From Bradyrhizobium sp. CER78 (GTDB taxonomy: Bacteria; Pseudomonadota; Alphaproteobacteria; Rhizobiales; Xanthobacteraceae): 64,000 bases of DNA. The stretch is from the NCBI RefSeq assembly GCF_029846235.1, contig NZ_JARVWP010000002.1:186001-250000 (forward strand). Direction: 5' to 3'. Below are positions 28,211-37,331 of this stretch, piece after piece; within the stretch, counting starts at the first letter, position 1, and every line of letters starts with the position of its first letter. Made by a program: the position numbers and the translations under genes. The notes under the pieces are model-generated. The model was not told the DNA's origin and made no database searches. It saw only the letters and a list, made by a program, of their open reading frames with translations.

Positions 28211-29635
28211 TCAGTATCCACCCCTGTGATAGCCGCCGCCATAATTGCCGCGATAGCCGCCGCGGATGCCAATCCCGATTCCGATCGGTGGTCCGACAGG
28301 CTCGTAGACCACGGCTGGAGGCGGCCGGCGCACCACGACGACGTCGTCCTCGACCACGACGCGCGGCGGGCGCTTGCCTGCGCGCCGCGGCGGATCGGGA
28401 TCGGCGCGTTTCTTCGCCGGCACGGCGGCCTTCTGCTGCTCCGGCGGCACGGCGTTGCAGGGACACGTCGGCGCCGCCAGCGCGACATTGGTCGCGGGCA
28501 CGCTGAGCGCTGCGGCCGGCGTCAGGTCGGGACGGTAACGCAACCGTTCGATCATCTTGCGCGCGGTGGCCGTGAGATCGCTGTCGGGATACAGCACGAG
28601 GAAACTGCGATAGGCCGCCGCGGTGTTGGCGAGACCAGCGTCGTTCCACGCCACCATGCGGCGATGCCGGTCGAGCCAGTCGCGCGCCTGCAAGCCGCGC
28701 GGCGTGCCGGCGAAGATCGCGGCGAAGGCTTCATAGGCTTCGTCGGTGCCGTCAACCACGATCAGTTCGTTTGCAGCCTCGATCGGCTTGCCCTGCAATT
28801 CGCGCTTCCATTCGTCGACGGTGCGCTTGGTCGCGGCCGGCGCCGGCGTGGCCGCGGGCGAGGCTGAAGGACCTGCCATGAAGCGGAAGTCGTCGGTGAG
28901 CGACGAGGAGTCCCACGGTGTCTGGCGGCCATCGGTCGCCTTGTTCACGGCAAGACGAACGCGCTTGAACGTATCCTCGATCGGGATCCCCGGCTCCTTC
29001 GCCGAAGCCAGCAACGCGGTCGTATAGGGGCTGTTGGCGCCGCTGCCGTCCTCAGCCTCGGCGCCCGGCGACGTCGAGAACGACACGAAGGTGCCGGGCG
29101 CGCCGACCTTGGCGTCGATGATGGCAAGCCCGTGCCCCGCGGTCTTGCTGAGTTCCGGGAAGGGATTGTTGCGGCAGGCATCGAGCAGCACGATGCGCAT
29201 CCGGCTCGGCACCGAGGTCAACGTGTTCAGGATGTCGTTGAGGCGGACCGCCTGGATCGGGATGTCGGCCTCGCGCTTCGGATCGACGTCGACCGGCACC
29301 AGATAGTTCTCGCCATCGATCTGCAGGCCATGCCCGGCATAGAACACCAGCGCCACGGTGTCGGCGCCCTTCGCCGCCACCTGACCGGCGAAGTCGCTGA
29401 TCCGGGCGCGCATCTCATCCTGGGACAGATCCGACGCCGTCGTCACCGCAAATCCGGCGTCGGTCAGCATCTGCGACATGGCCCTGGCGTCGTTGGCCGG
29501 ATTGGGCAGCGCGGGCACCGACTTGTAGGCGGACTGCCCGATCACCAGCGCCAGGCGGCTTTCCGCCGATGCCGGCACGGCACCGAACAGGATCGCAACC
29601 GGAACGATCAGGCTGAGCAGCGAACGGCGAAGCAT
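28211..29635 (-). CDS. Secreted caspase-family (C14) protein
   Basis: 474 residues. Signal peptide to about residue 25, then a caspase-like domain: LALVIGQSAYKSVPALPNPANDA, the catalytic His102 in VFYAGHG and Cys154 in LLDACRNNPF. After about residue 280 comes a helical, TPR-like segment (AYEAFAAIFAGTPRGLQARDWL, YRSFLVLYPDSDL) and a tail rich in Pro, Val and Gly (GIGIGIRGGYRG). Such orthocaspase-like proteins cleave after basic residues in known cases; no target is known here. Start at 29635 has GGAGG upstream. It lies 71 bases upstream of the PQQ dehydrogenase gene and may be co-transcribed. Confidence 0.85.
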   Translation of the reverse strand: MLRRSLLSLIVPVAILFGAVPASAESRLALVIGQSAYKSVPALPNPANDARAMSQMLTDAGFAVTTASDLSQDEMRARISDFAGQVAAKGADTVALVFYAGHGLQIDGENYLVPVDVDPKREADIPIQAVRLNDILNTLTSVPSRMRIVLLDACRNNPFPELSKTAGHGLAIIDAKVGAPGTFVSFSTSPGAEAEDGSGANSPYTTALLASAKEPGIPIEDTFKRVRLAVNKATDGRQTPWDSSSLTDDFRFMAGPSASPAATPAPAATKRTVDEWKRELQGKPIEAANELIVVDGTDEAYEAFAAIFAGTPRGLQARDWLDRHRRMVAWNDAGLANTAAAYRSFLVLYPDSDLTATARKMIERLRYRPDLTPAAALSVPATNVALAAPTCPCNAVPPEQQKAAVPAKKRADPDPPRRAGKRPPRVVVEDDVVVVRRPPPAVVYEPVGPPIGIGIGIRGGYRGNYGGGYHRGGY

Positions 29636-29788
29636 GGCGGCCTCCGACAATAGATACCGCAGATGGGTCGAAAGCCGTCAGGTGAAGGTTCATGCCGTGC
29701 GGCAATGTGCAGCCGCCAACGTCGATTATTATGTCGAGACGCCGCAGGAACCCGATGAGCCCCGATAAGCCCTGGCTATTTCAGCTGA

Positions 29789-30016
29789 CTATTTCGGCTT
29801 CTTGGCCGGATCGGCGGCCGGCTTGGTGACACCCCAGGGATCGTATTTCTCCTTGGGCTCGGGGATACGATCGAGCGCGGCCTTGTAGGCCTTCTCGTCG
29901 ATCTGGGGCTTCTTCTCCGTCTTCCGGTCGTCGCCCCCGCCGCCTCGCCGGCCCTGGGCCAGGGTCGGTGTCGCGATCAGCGCCAGAATGACGGCAGCAA
30001 CCGTGAAGCTTTTCAT
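29789..30016 (-). CDS. Small exported protein with DPWG motif (paralogue)
   Basis: 75 residues with signal peptide FTVAAVILALIATPTLAQ, a Gly/Arg stretch and EKAYKAALDRIPEPKEKYDPWG, then a Pro/Ala/Lys tail. Paralogue of the protein at 22807-23085. Start at 30016 follows AGGGA. Function unknown. Confidence 0.75.
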   Translation of the reverse strand: MKSFTVAAVILALIATPTLAQGRRGGGGDDRKTEKKPQIDEKAYKAALDRIPEPKEKYDPWGVTKPAADPAKKPK

Positions 30017-30175
30017 GTCAGTCCCTTCCCTCGCAGCCGTAGAAACATCCGGCAACACCTCTACCCCAAGATAACTTGCCGCTCGACATTTGTTGATCGA
30101 CAAAGCGTCGCGCGATGCGAATTCAGCCCCACCAGGGGGGGCGCAATCTTGGCGGCGGCACATTAAATACGCCCG

Positions 30176-30628
30176 ATGGGACAGGGACAGGTACAGGTGG
30201 CGGCGCTGTTGGCCGGCGCCGCCTTGATGTTGAGCGGCTGCGGGCTGGCGGATAGCCACGCGGTGTGGCCGGAGATGTTGAAGGTCAAGGCTGGCGAGCC
30301 GGCGCCGCTCGAGACGCCTCCGGACGTCAAGCGGCTGGTCGCGGGCAAGCTGGATTCGGTGTTCATCGCCGGCTCGCAGCCGTCGCATGTACGGGTCTCC
30401 GCTCCGCTGCACGACCCGCGCGGCACCGGCTGGACCGCCTGCGTGCGCGCCGAACTGACATCTGTCATCGGCAAGCCGCTGGGGACGCAGACCTATCGCG
30501 TCTTCATCAGCGAAGGCGCGATCTTCGATCGCCGGCAGGTGGAAGCCGACGACAATTGCCTCACCGAGACTTACGAGCCGGTCGAGAGCGCCGTTGCGGT
30601 GGAAACGCCGCGGAGCGCGAAACCTTAG
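30176..30628 (+). CDS. Putative lipoprotein
   Basis: 150 residues. The N-terminus has a hydrophobic stretch and lipobox LSGC (VAALLAGAALMLSGCG). The mature part includes PPDVKRLVAGKL, GWTACVRAELTSVIGKPLG, TYRVFISEGAIFDRR and DDNCLTETYEPV; the two cysteines may pair. Similar lipoproteins occur across Bradyrhizobiaceae; function unknown. Envelope location inferred from the lipobox. It is divergent from the small exported protein gene. Confidence 0.75.
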   Translation: MGQGQVQVAALLAGAALMLSGCGLADSHAVWPEMLKVKAGEPAPLETPPDVKRLVAGKLDSVFIAGSQPSHVRVSAPLHDPRGTGWTACVRAELTSVIGKPLGTQTYRVFISEGAIFDRRQVEADDNCLTETYEPVESAVAVETPRSAKP

Positions 30629-30719
30629 TCTGAGACGTCGACATGCGCGGCCAAGCCTGATCGCACATGTCATGCGCGCCCATGTCGATCGGGGCAGCAA
30701 ACTCCGTTCGTCACGCAGA

Positions 30720-31469
30720 TCAGACGTTGCTGACGCCGCCGTCGACGACCATGTCTGAGCCGGTCATGAACGAACTCTCGTCCGAGGCGAGGAAGACGGC
30801 TGCAGCGGCCAATTCCTCCGGACGGCCGATCCGGAGCATCGGCGTGTAGTTGGAATACATCTTGCGAATCGCGGCGGCTTGCTCGGGCGTCGACGCCTGG
30901 GAGTCCATGATCGGCGTATCGACGGGGCCGGGACTGAGCAGGTTGGCGCGGATGCCGCTGTCCTTGAACTCGGCCGCCCAGGTCCGGACATATGAGCGCA
31001 CCGCGGCCTTGGTTGCCGCATAGGTCGAGTGGTTTGCCAAGCCCATATAGTGCATCGCTGACGACACAAGGATGATCGATCCGCCGCCGCCCATCATCGG
31101 TAGCATCTTCTGCACCAGGAACAGCGGTCCCTTGGCCATCAGGTTGAACGTGCGGTCGTAGTGCTCCTCCGTGATGTCGCGGAGCGGCACCTGTTCGGTG
31201 AAGCCGGCGTTGGAGACCACCGTGTCCACCCTGCCCTTGGCCTTTCGAACGGTCCCGGCGACGCGGTCGAGGTCTTCGAGACTGGACGCGTCCGCCTGGA
31301 TCGCGGTGACACCGCCGCCGATCAGCTTCGCCGCCTTGTTGAGCGCGTCCTGGCGCCGTCCGAAGATGAACACATGCGCGCCTTCCGTCACGAAGCGCTG
31401 CGCGATGGCGAGCCCGATGCCGCTGTTGCCGCCGCTGATCACCGCGACCTTGCCTTCCAATCTCGACAT
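30720..31469 (-). CDS. Short-chain dehydrogenase/reductase
   Basis: 249 residues, classical SDR. Nucleotide-binding SGGNSGIG at 12-19, NAG at 87-89, catalytic Y150 and K154 in STYAATK, and serine at 136/137 in LVSSAM. It oxidises or reduces an alcohol/ketone with NAD(P); substrate unknown. AGGGA precedes the ATG at 31469. It lies downstream of the barrel gene on the same strand, but 232 bases apart, with its own palindrome upstream, so it may have its own promoter. Confidence 0.9.
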   Translation of the reverse strand: MSRLEGKVAVISGGNSGIGLAIAQRFVTEGAHVFIFGRRQDALNKAAKLIGGGVTAIQADASSLEDLDRVAGTVRKAKGRVDTVVSNAGFTEQVPLRDITEEHYDRTFNLMAKGPLFLVQKMLPMMGGGGSIILVSSAMHYMGLANHSTYAATKAAVRSYVRTWAAEFKDSGIRANLLSPGPVDTPIMDSQASTPEQAAAIRKMYSNYTPMLRIGRPEELAAAAVFLASDESSFMTGSDMVVDGGVSNV

Positions 31470-31542
31470 GTCAATTCCCTGGGTTTGCACACCCGGATCG
31501 TCCGGAGACCTTGCAGCTAGGCGCGCCCGCACCGGCCGCTCA

Positions 31543-31558
31543 GTGCGCACATGCGCAC
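31543..31558. promoter_or_regulatory. Palindrome upstream of the SDR gene
   Basis: GTGCGCA-CA-TGCGCAC, a perfect inverted repeat 75 bases before the SDR start. It could be an operator, or a hairpin after the barrel gene; no T run follows. Confidence 0.35.
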
Positions 31559-31701
31559 ACCGGTGGTGCAAAAATGATCCGGACGACAGGCGTTGCGGGT
31601 GCTGCGGCACCGGCTTGCGCAAGCGCGGCGGGGACCGCCCCCTCCTGGACTCGCGACGCCTGAACGCGCGCGTTGACACGGCAACGTCAACGACAGGTCG
31701 G

Positions 31702-33822
31702 TCAGAACTTCACCGTCACGCCGGTGTAGACCGTCTGTTCGGTGCAGCTCTTGTTGCTCGTGCCGTTGGCAAAGAAGCAGATGCCGTTGGCGGCGTTGCT
31801 GCCGTCAAGACCGAACTTGTTGTGCCAGTAACGGTACGCCACGAAGGCCTCGACGAGGTGCGCGTATTTTTTTCCCCACAGCGCCTTGCTGACGTCAAAG
31901 CTCAGGCGGACCGGCTCGGCGTTGATCTCTGTTTTGGTGTTCCAACTCGACGGGAGCGTATAGCCGCCATAGGCGCCGTTGCCCTTCGGTCCGTAGATGC
32001 CGACATGTCCGCTGACAGAGAAGTAGCGCAGGCTTTCCGGGAGGAAATCGAGCGCGCTGCCGTAGTCGATCTCCAGCGCCCAGGTCGGATCGTAATGCAG
32101 ATTGCCGTCGACCGTTCCGGTGAAGCCGGCCGGCATCAGGCCCTTGTAGGGCGGCACGCCGTAGAGTCCGACCCCATACGGACTGTTGCCCGCGTTGTTC
32201 GGAACCGCGTAGGTCGAATGATTCCATTCCTGATAGTAGAGCGGCGCGATCGTCAGGTAGCTCTTGAACGGCAGGTCGAACGCGAATTGCAGGCCGGCGA
32301 CGATCGCCTCCTTGGCCGGCGCCGCATAGCCCAGCGTCGTCCGGCCGTCGGCGCCGATCTCGAAGGACACGTTGCGCAGTGCCCCTGCCCTGAACGCCGC
32401 GGTGTTGAAGACTTCGTTGAACCCGATCGTGCTGCGCAGCGAGGTGTTGATCTCCATATTGCCCGAGCACGGCGCGGTGGCGCCGAAGGCCGGATGGCTG
32501 TAGACCGCCGAACACGGCGAAGCCGGATCGCGATGATCGGACTTCAGCAGTTCGGCATAGAGACGATCGGTGCCGTAGGCCCAGCTGTCGGTGTGGGTGA
32601 AGGCGTAGACCTGCTTCACGGTCTTTGCGGTTTCGCCCGGAGCGGTCGCGCTCGGCAGCACGCCATAGGTGAAGCTGTTGTCGACGCTGGTGAAGAACGG
32701 CGTGCCGAACGGCGACAGGGCCGGCGTTCCCGGCAGCGGCGCGCCCAGCTTCACGGTCATGCCATAGTAGATGCCATTGCTCGAGCAACTGCCATTGTAC
32801 GCGCCCTTGGTGATGCAGGACGTGTCATAGGCTTCGGCATAGCCGCCGATGTTCTTCTCGTATCGCCACGCGGCCCAGACGTCGACCAGATGCGCATAGC
32901 TCATCCCCCAGAACAGCTTGCCCGCGTCGAGCGTCAGGCGGACCGGCTCGAGCGCGTAGGCGGTGGTACGGTTGCTGAGCGGGCTTCGCGGATAAGGACC
33001 GTAGCCGCCGTTGCCGTCCGCGCCGCGGATCGACGCGCGACCGCTGATCGAGAAGTATTGCAGGGTCTCCGGCAGGAAGCCGAGATCCATGTAGTAGTTG
33101 AAATCGAGCCCCCAGGTCGGTGAGAAGTGCATCACGCCGTCGGGAAGGCCGGGATAAGGCGGCGGCATCGACACCGGGCCGCCGAAACCCGCGGGCATCA
33201 GCTGCGCGCCGTGCTGCATCCGCTGGAAGTACATCGGACTGATGTTGAAGTAGCCCTTGTAAGGCAGGCTGAAGCCGAACTGCAGACCGGCGAGCACATC
33301 GTAGTTGCTGGAGGCGGTGAAGATATTCGAGACCGCAGCGTCTGCCCCGACCAGGAACGAGATATTGGTCAGCGGGCCGACGGAGAACGCATTGGTGTCG
33401 AACAATTCGTTCCATCCGAATGTGCTGCGGATCGATGCCAGAGCCGCGACGCCACCGGCGCATCGGCCGGTCGGAGCGAGCACGGATCCGAGGCACGGCG
33501 CGGTGGCCGCCCCGTGGTCGTATTTCGACGTCAACAGCGAGAAGCTGTTGCTGCCATAGGCCCAGGTGTCATAGTGCGTGTAAGCGAGCGTCGAGCTCTG
33601 CGCGTTCTTGGTGTAACCGGGAACACCTCCCGAAAACTGCGAGACGGTGACGCGGTTGTCGTTGACCAGGAAGAACGGCTTTTCGGCCGGCGGCGGCGCC
33701 TTCAGTGTTACGGCCTTCTTCGGCATCTCGCGCGCCGTATCGGTCGTTTGATCGGCGGCTTGTGCCGCCGCCAGCATGCAGAACAGCCCGGCTACTGCGC
33801 CGGGGAGAGTCCCCCTCATCAT
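31702..33822 (-). CDS. Outer-membrane beta-barrel protein with internal duplication
   Basis: 706 residues with a signal peptide ending AAAQA (residue 22). Two homologous halves follow, about 50-362 and 375-706. Paired landmarks are LAYTHYDTWAYGSNSF / YAFTHTDSWAYGTDRL; SIRSTFGWNELFDTNAF / SLRSTIGFNEVFNTAAF; VLAGLQFGFSLPYKGY / IVAGLQFAFDLPFKSY; YAHLVDVWAAWRY / YAHLVEAFVAYRY. Each half ends with a barrel-closing aromatic strand (YYGMTVKL, YTGVTVKF). The DTWAYG and LKSD segments are reminiscent of Tsx-like nucleoside channels, but this is tentative. Last gene of the MFS-DUF1254-barrel set; likely role is uptake of the set's substrate across the outer membrane. Confidence 0.75.
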   Translation of the reverse strand: MMRGTLPGAVAGLFCMLAAAQAADQTTDTAREMPKKAVTLKAPPPAEKPFFLVNDNRVTVSQFSGGVPGYTKNAQSSTLAYTHYDTWAYGSNSFSLLTSKYDHGAATAPCLGSVLAPTGRCAGGVAALASIRSTFGWNELFDTNAFSVGPLTNISFLVGADAAVSNIFTASSNYDVLAGLQFGFSLPYKGYFNISPMYFQRMQHGAQLMPAGFGGPVSMPPPYPGLPDGVMHFSPTWGLDFNYYMDLGFLPETLQYFSISGRASIRGADGNGGYGPYPRSPLSNRTTAYALEPVRLTLDAGKLFWGMSYAHLVDVWAAWRYEKNIGGYAEAYDTSCITKGAYNGSCSSNGIYYGMTVKLGAPLPGTPALSPFGTPFFTSVDNSFTYGVLPSATAPGETAKTVKQVYAFTHTDSWAYGTDRLYAELLKSDHRDPASPCSAVYSHPAFGATAPCSGNMEINTSLRSTIGFNEVFNTAAFRAGALRNVSFEIGADGRTTLGYAAPAKEAIVAGLQFAFDLPFKSYLTIAPLYYQEWNHSTYAVPNNAGNSPYGVGLYGVPPYKGLMPAGFTGTVDGNLHYDPTWALEIDYGSALDFLPESLRYFSVSGHVGIYGPKGNGAYGGYTLPSSWNTKTEINAEPVRLSFDVSKALWGKKYAHLVEAFVAYRYWHNKFGLDGSNAANGICFFANGTSNKSCTEQTVYTGVTVKF

Positions 33823-33879
33823 CCCTGCCCCCTTGTCTTTATTGTCGTTGATCCGCCCCTGTCGAACGCTTCGAATGCT

Positions 33880-35160
33880 CTAGCCCGCGGCCTCCCGGAC
33901 CGGAGGCAAGCGCCAGCGTCCCGCCAGCATCTCCTGACGCGGGAGGTAGCAGCGCATGATCAGGCTGAACGGCCCACGCTTCGGCGCCGGCAGCCAGTTG
34001 GCGGTTCGATCGCCGCCCGGGTCGCTGCGGCCGATCCAGATGGTGATCGACCCGTCGGCGTTGCGCCGCAGCCCGTCCGTACGATCGCCGATGGCGTAGC
34101 GTCCCAGCGGGTTCTCGGTGAGGAACAACTGATTGTCGTCGGCGACTTCGTACATCGTCAGCGACCAGAAACCGTTCAACGGCAGTTTGGCGGGCAAGTG
34201 AAGCTGATAGTCGGCGGTGCCGTCGAAGAAGCCGTTCTCGAGATTTCCCGCGGCGCGCATGTACATCGCCTCGGCAACCGGCAGCGCTCCGATGCCCCAC
34301 AACGCCACGGCTGCGCGATAGCGATAGTCCTGATCGAAATTGCCGAGGTTCGTGCGCGGATAGCTCCAGCCGTCGATGAACTCCAATCGTCTGCCGCCGG
34401 CTATCAGCGCCGACCGCGCCGCGGCGACGCCCTCGGCAATCGCTTCCGACGCCGTCGGCGCCGCCTGTTCGAGCGCGGCTGCAATCCGGCGAAGGATCGC
34501 GGTATCCGTCGCCGGAGGTGGATCCGACGCCATCAGGCGCTGAATGCTGCCGAACAGCGCCGGCGCGGCCGCGTTGCGCTCCGCATGATCGTCGGGCGGA
34601 CTGCCCGACGGGCCTTCCAACCTGAAGCCATCCTGAACCTGGCGTGCGGCGACAAGGTCGGCGGCGCCATCGACCAATGTTCTGATCAGAAGCCACGCAT
34701 GCGGCGTCGCGACACGGACCACGTCCGGGCCCGAGCCGGTCTGGTGAGGTCCAATGATCGTGAACGTGCCGCCGGCATTGCCGATCGTCCGTGTTCCGAG
34801 CACCGCATTGTTGTTGGTGAACATGTCCATCAGCGCGGCGGAGAAATAGCGGTCGCCCGTCGGCGGGATCGTCAGCCGGACGGCGCCCTGGGTCAGATCG
34901 AGCCATGCGATCGAATACAGGGTGTCGTTGTTCGGCGTCGTGACCCAGCGCGCCCTGTGATCGATCAGGTCGCGTTGATGCGACAACGTGTTCTGCCGTC
35001 CGGTGCGGCCGAGCGAATTGCGGCGAACCGCGGCCATCTCGATCAGGGGCAATGCATAGACGAAGGCCTCGCCCGCGGCAGCAGCCAGGCTCGCTTCCGG
35101 TGCAATCGGCCGGGATATCGGTACACCGGCGGATGTCTGCGGCGAATCCCTGAGCGTCAT
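33880..35160 (-). CDS. DUF1254/DUF1214 domain protein
   Basis: 426 residues, no signal peptide. The N-terminal part (EAFVYALPLIEMAAVRR, WVTTPNNDTLYSIAWLDLTQGAVRLTIP, YFSAALMDMFTNNNAVLG) is DUF1254. The C-terminal part (MRAAGNLENGFFDGTADYQLHLP, GFWSLTMYEVADDNQLFLTENPLGRYAIGDRT, DGSITIWIGRSDP, NWLPAPKRGPFSLIMRCYLP) is DUF1214. Proteins with this pair are widespread and their biochemical role is unsettled. It starts 25 bases after the MFS gene and ends 57 before the barrel gene: probably one operon. Confidence 0.9.
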   Translation of the reverse strand: MTLRDSPQTSAGVPISRPIAPEASLAAAAGEAFVYALPLIEMAAVRRNSLGRTGRQNTLSHQRDLIDHRARWVTTPNNDTLYSIAWLDLTQGAVRLTIPPTGDRYFSAALMDMFTNNNAVLGTRTIGNAGGTFTIIGPHQTGSGPDVVRVATPHAWLLIRTLVDGAADLVAARQVQDGFRLEGPSGSPPDDHAERNAAAPALFGSIQRLMASDPPPATDTAILRRIAAALEQAAPTASEAIAEGVAAARSALIAGGRRLEFIDGWSYPRTNLGNFDQDYRYRAAVALWGIGALPVAEAMYMRAAGNLENGFFDGTADYQLHLPAKLPLNGFWSLTMYEVADDNQLFLTENPLGRYAIGDRTDGLRRNADGSITIWIGRSDPGGDRTANWLPAPKRGPFSLIMRCYLPRQEMLAGRWRLPPVREAAG

Positions 35161-35185
35161 TTTCGTTCTCCGGCTGGGTGCGTGG

Positions 35186-36457
35186 TCATGTCAGCGCAAT
35201 GGCGAGGCTTTGCGCGCGCTTGGGCGGCGTCCGATAACGCCCAAGCGACAGGAACAGCATCACGGGGACGATCTGCACGGCCGCCAGCAGCAGCAACGGC
35301 AAGACCACGCTGTCGCTCAGCGTCGATAGCCAGACGAACGCGACCGGGCCGATCGCGGCGCCGATGCAGAACGCAAACAGCAGCCAGCTGAACACCTTCG
35401 AGACCGATCGCGTGCCGAAATAACGCCCGGCCAGGTAAGGCATCAGGTCCGCCTCCCCGCTGATCGAGAACCCCATCAGGATCGAGGCGACAACCATCGG
35501 TGCTACGGCGTCCGCGGTCGCATTGAGCAGCGCCGACAACGCCATCAGCAGGACGGTCAGGATACCGACGACGCGGGCGTGCAGCCGGTCGAGCAGATGT
35601 CCGACGACAATTCGCCCGAACAGCGCCGCGACGGCGCCGGCTGCCTGGATCCAGGCGACATCGGCGCCGGTCACATCTCCGCGCCGCTTGAGGATGTACA
35701 TGACGTTCGGCGCGATCGCATAGAACGACATTCCGATCACGGCGAAGCAGAGCGCCAGCTTCCAGAAGGTTGGTGTGCCGATGATCTCCGCGGCGCTGAT
35801 GCCGGCCTCCGGCACCTCGGTGTCCATCGATGGCCGTTGCTGCCCGTCGTTTTTCGACGCCGGATCGCCCGCGGGCGGACCATCCGCTACCAACGACGCC
35901 ACCAGCGGCAGGCAGACAACAGTTTCGAAGGCGGCGAATGCCAGCAGGCAGGCCGACCAGCCATATCGTTCAATGATCCAGTGCGCCGCCAGCGGCACGA
36001 TGAAGCTGCCGCCGGCCTGCGCGCTTGCGGCAAGACCCAGCGCCAGGCCGCGCCGCTGATCGAACCAGCGCGAGATTGCCTTCGCATAGGACACGACGTT
36101 GGTGCCCGCGCCGACAAAGCCGAACAGCGCGGCCGCCAGATAAAATTGCAGCAACGAGTTTCCGACCTGGCTCATAATGGCGAGCGACACCGCGAACAGG
36201 GCAATGCTGATCAGCGCGAATTTTCGCGAACCCAGACGATCGAGCGGCCACGCACAAAACAAATAGGCGACCATCGTCGACGACAGCACGATGGTTGCGC
36301 CCCGCGCCACCTCGGCCTGGCTCCAGCCGTAGTCTTGCGCCATCGCCCCGGTCAGATGCGCGAAGCCCGCGGTAAAGATGGGCGCGGCACCGAATGAAAT
36401 GCCTATTCCCGAGCCGATAACGACCTTCCAGCCGGGATCCATGATCTGCCTCGCCAT
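35186..36457 (-). CDS. Major facilitator superfamily transporter
   Basis: 423 residues with 12 predicted membrane helices and a hydrophilic loop at about 195-225. The LFCAWPLDRLGSRKFA loop between helices 2 and 3 is the MFS signature motif. The N-terminal half (YGWSQAEVARG, RWFDQRRGLALGLAASA) is like the oxalate/formate antiporter and monocarboxylate group, which suggests an organic anion as substrate. GAGGG precedes the ATG at 36457; the longer upstream frame includes the operator and is not coding. First gene of the MFS-DUF1254-barrel operon, with a TetR-type operator 140 bases upstream. Confidence 0.88.
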   Translation of the reverse strand: MARQIMDPGWKVVIGSGIGISFGAAPIFTAGFAHLTGAMAQDYGWSQAEVARGATIVLSSTMVAYLFCAWPLDRLGSRKFALISIALFAVSLAIMSQVGNSLLQFYLAAALFGFVGAGTNVVSYAKAISRWFDQRRGLALGLAASAQAGGSFIVPLAAHWIIERYGWSACLLAFAAFETVVCLPLVASLVADGPPAGDPASKNDGQQRPSMDTEVPEAGISAAEIIGTPTFWKLALCFAVIGMSFYAIAPNVMYILKRRGDVTGADVAWIQAAGAVAALFGRIVVGHLLDRLHARVVGILTVLLMALSALLNATADAVAPMVVASILMGFSISGEADLMPYLAGRYFGTRSVSKVFSWLLFAFCIGAAIGPVAFVWLSTLSDSVVLPLLLLAAVQIVPVMLFLSLGRYRTPPKRAQSLAIALT

Positions 36458-36596
36458 GCTGCCCTCGTCAGTCGCAAGCGACGCGCGCTGACAGCGGACC
36501 GCCGGCATCGTCGATGCGCCTGATAACCACGACCGCCGGATCAATCGGCGATCGCCTGTTGCCGCTGAACGACATCGCGTGCCTCCCCAAATCTTA

Positions 36597-36614
36597 TTGC
36601 ATATTTTTATGCAT
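36597..36614. promoter_or_regulatory. Operator candidate, copy 2
   Basis: TTGCATATTTTTATGCAT. Its core GCATA-N4-TATGC has the same bases and spacing as the 30-base palindrome near the tetR gene. It lies 140 bases upstream of the MFS start, in an AT-rich island. Confidence 0.7.
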
Positions 36615-36665
36615 TTATAATTTTGCGGTCTGAGCGATGTCAAGCCACCGGTGATGCTTCACGCG

Positions 36666-37283
36666 CTATGTTGCCAGGCGGTGCACCGTCACCCAGGAAT
36701 CGCGCAGTATCTCGCGGCGCCGCGCGAACAGTCCGCCCCAGACGTTGCGGTTCGGCTGCGCCTGATGCTCTGGTTTCGGCTTCCAGTAGCGGCTCTCATC
36801 CCACGCTGCGAGACTGGGATAGTTGACGATCATCAACACCACCGCCTCGCCATTGGCATTGGGCTCGCGGCAACGCCAGAAGCCTGCAATGCGCATTCCG
36901 GTGTCGGCTTCCGACGATTTCCACGCCTCGACGCTCATCTCCGTCAGCGCCTGGACCTGATCGGGCGCGACGACGAACCAGCGGTGGGTGTAGATGCCCT
37001 CCGCGGCGCAGGGCTGCTGGCCGCGCGCCAGCACGTCGAACAGCCGGCTGCGGATGCCGGAGACTTGCGCATGTTGATACACCGGTGCCGCAGGCTCGCC
37101 GGACCAGTTGGTGGCGATGGTGGCGACATTGCTCGACACGCCGATCAGCGGCACGAACACGCCGAGCAATTGCGCAGGGGACGGCGCGCCGCAGGCCTCG
37201 AGCGTCCTGGCGATCTCCTCGCCGTGATTGGGTTGAACGGTGAGTTCGTCAAACCGCAGCACGCGATAGTTGGTATCCGGCAA
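36666..37283 (-). CDS. NIPSNAP-like/dimeric alpha-beta barrel protein, TTG start
   Basis: 205 residues. Two ferredoxin-like halves can be seen: YRVLRFDELTVQPNHGEEIARTLE with FVPLIGVSSNVATIATNW, and WFVVAPDQVQALTEMSVEAW with GEAVVLMIVNYPSLAAWDESRYW. This resembles NIPSNAP-type proteins; function unknown. I place the start at the TTG at 37283 because GGGGAGG lies five bases upstream. ATG codons farther upstream fall inside the operator palindrome. It lies between the two operator copies and is probably controlled by the nearby TetR protein. Confidence 0.65.
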   Translation of the reverse strand: MPDTNYRVLRFDELTVQPNHGEEIARTLEACGAPSPAQLLGVFVPLIGVSSNVATIATNWSGEPAAPVYQHAQVSGIRSRLFDVLARGQQPCAAEGIYTHRWFVVAPDQVQALTEMSVEAWKSSEADTGMRIAGFWRCREPNANGEAVVLMIVNYPSLAAWDESRYWKPKPEHQAQPNRNVWGGLFARRREILRDSWVTVHRLAT

Positions 37284-37331
37284 TGGCGCCTCCCCGGTCG
37301 GCTTCTCCCCGGACGCGCTCCGTCCGAGAAT

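Noticed and set aside
31171..35391. Two plus-strand open frames of 650 and 754 codons
   Set aside because: Antisense to the barrel, DUF1254 and SDR genes, whose family motifs are clear; the long frames reflect GC-rich third positions.
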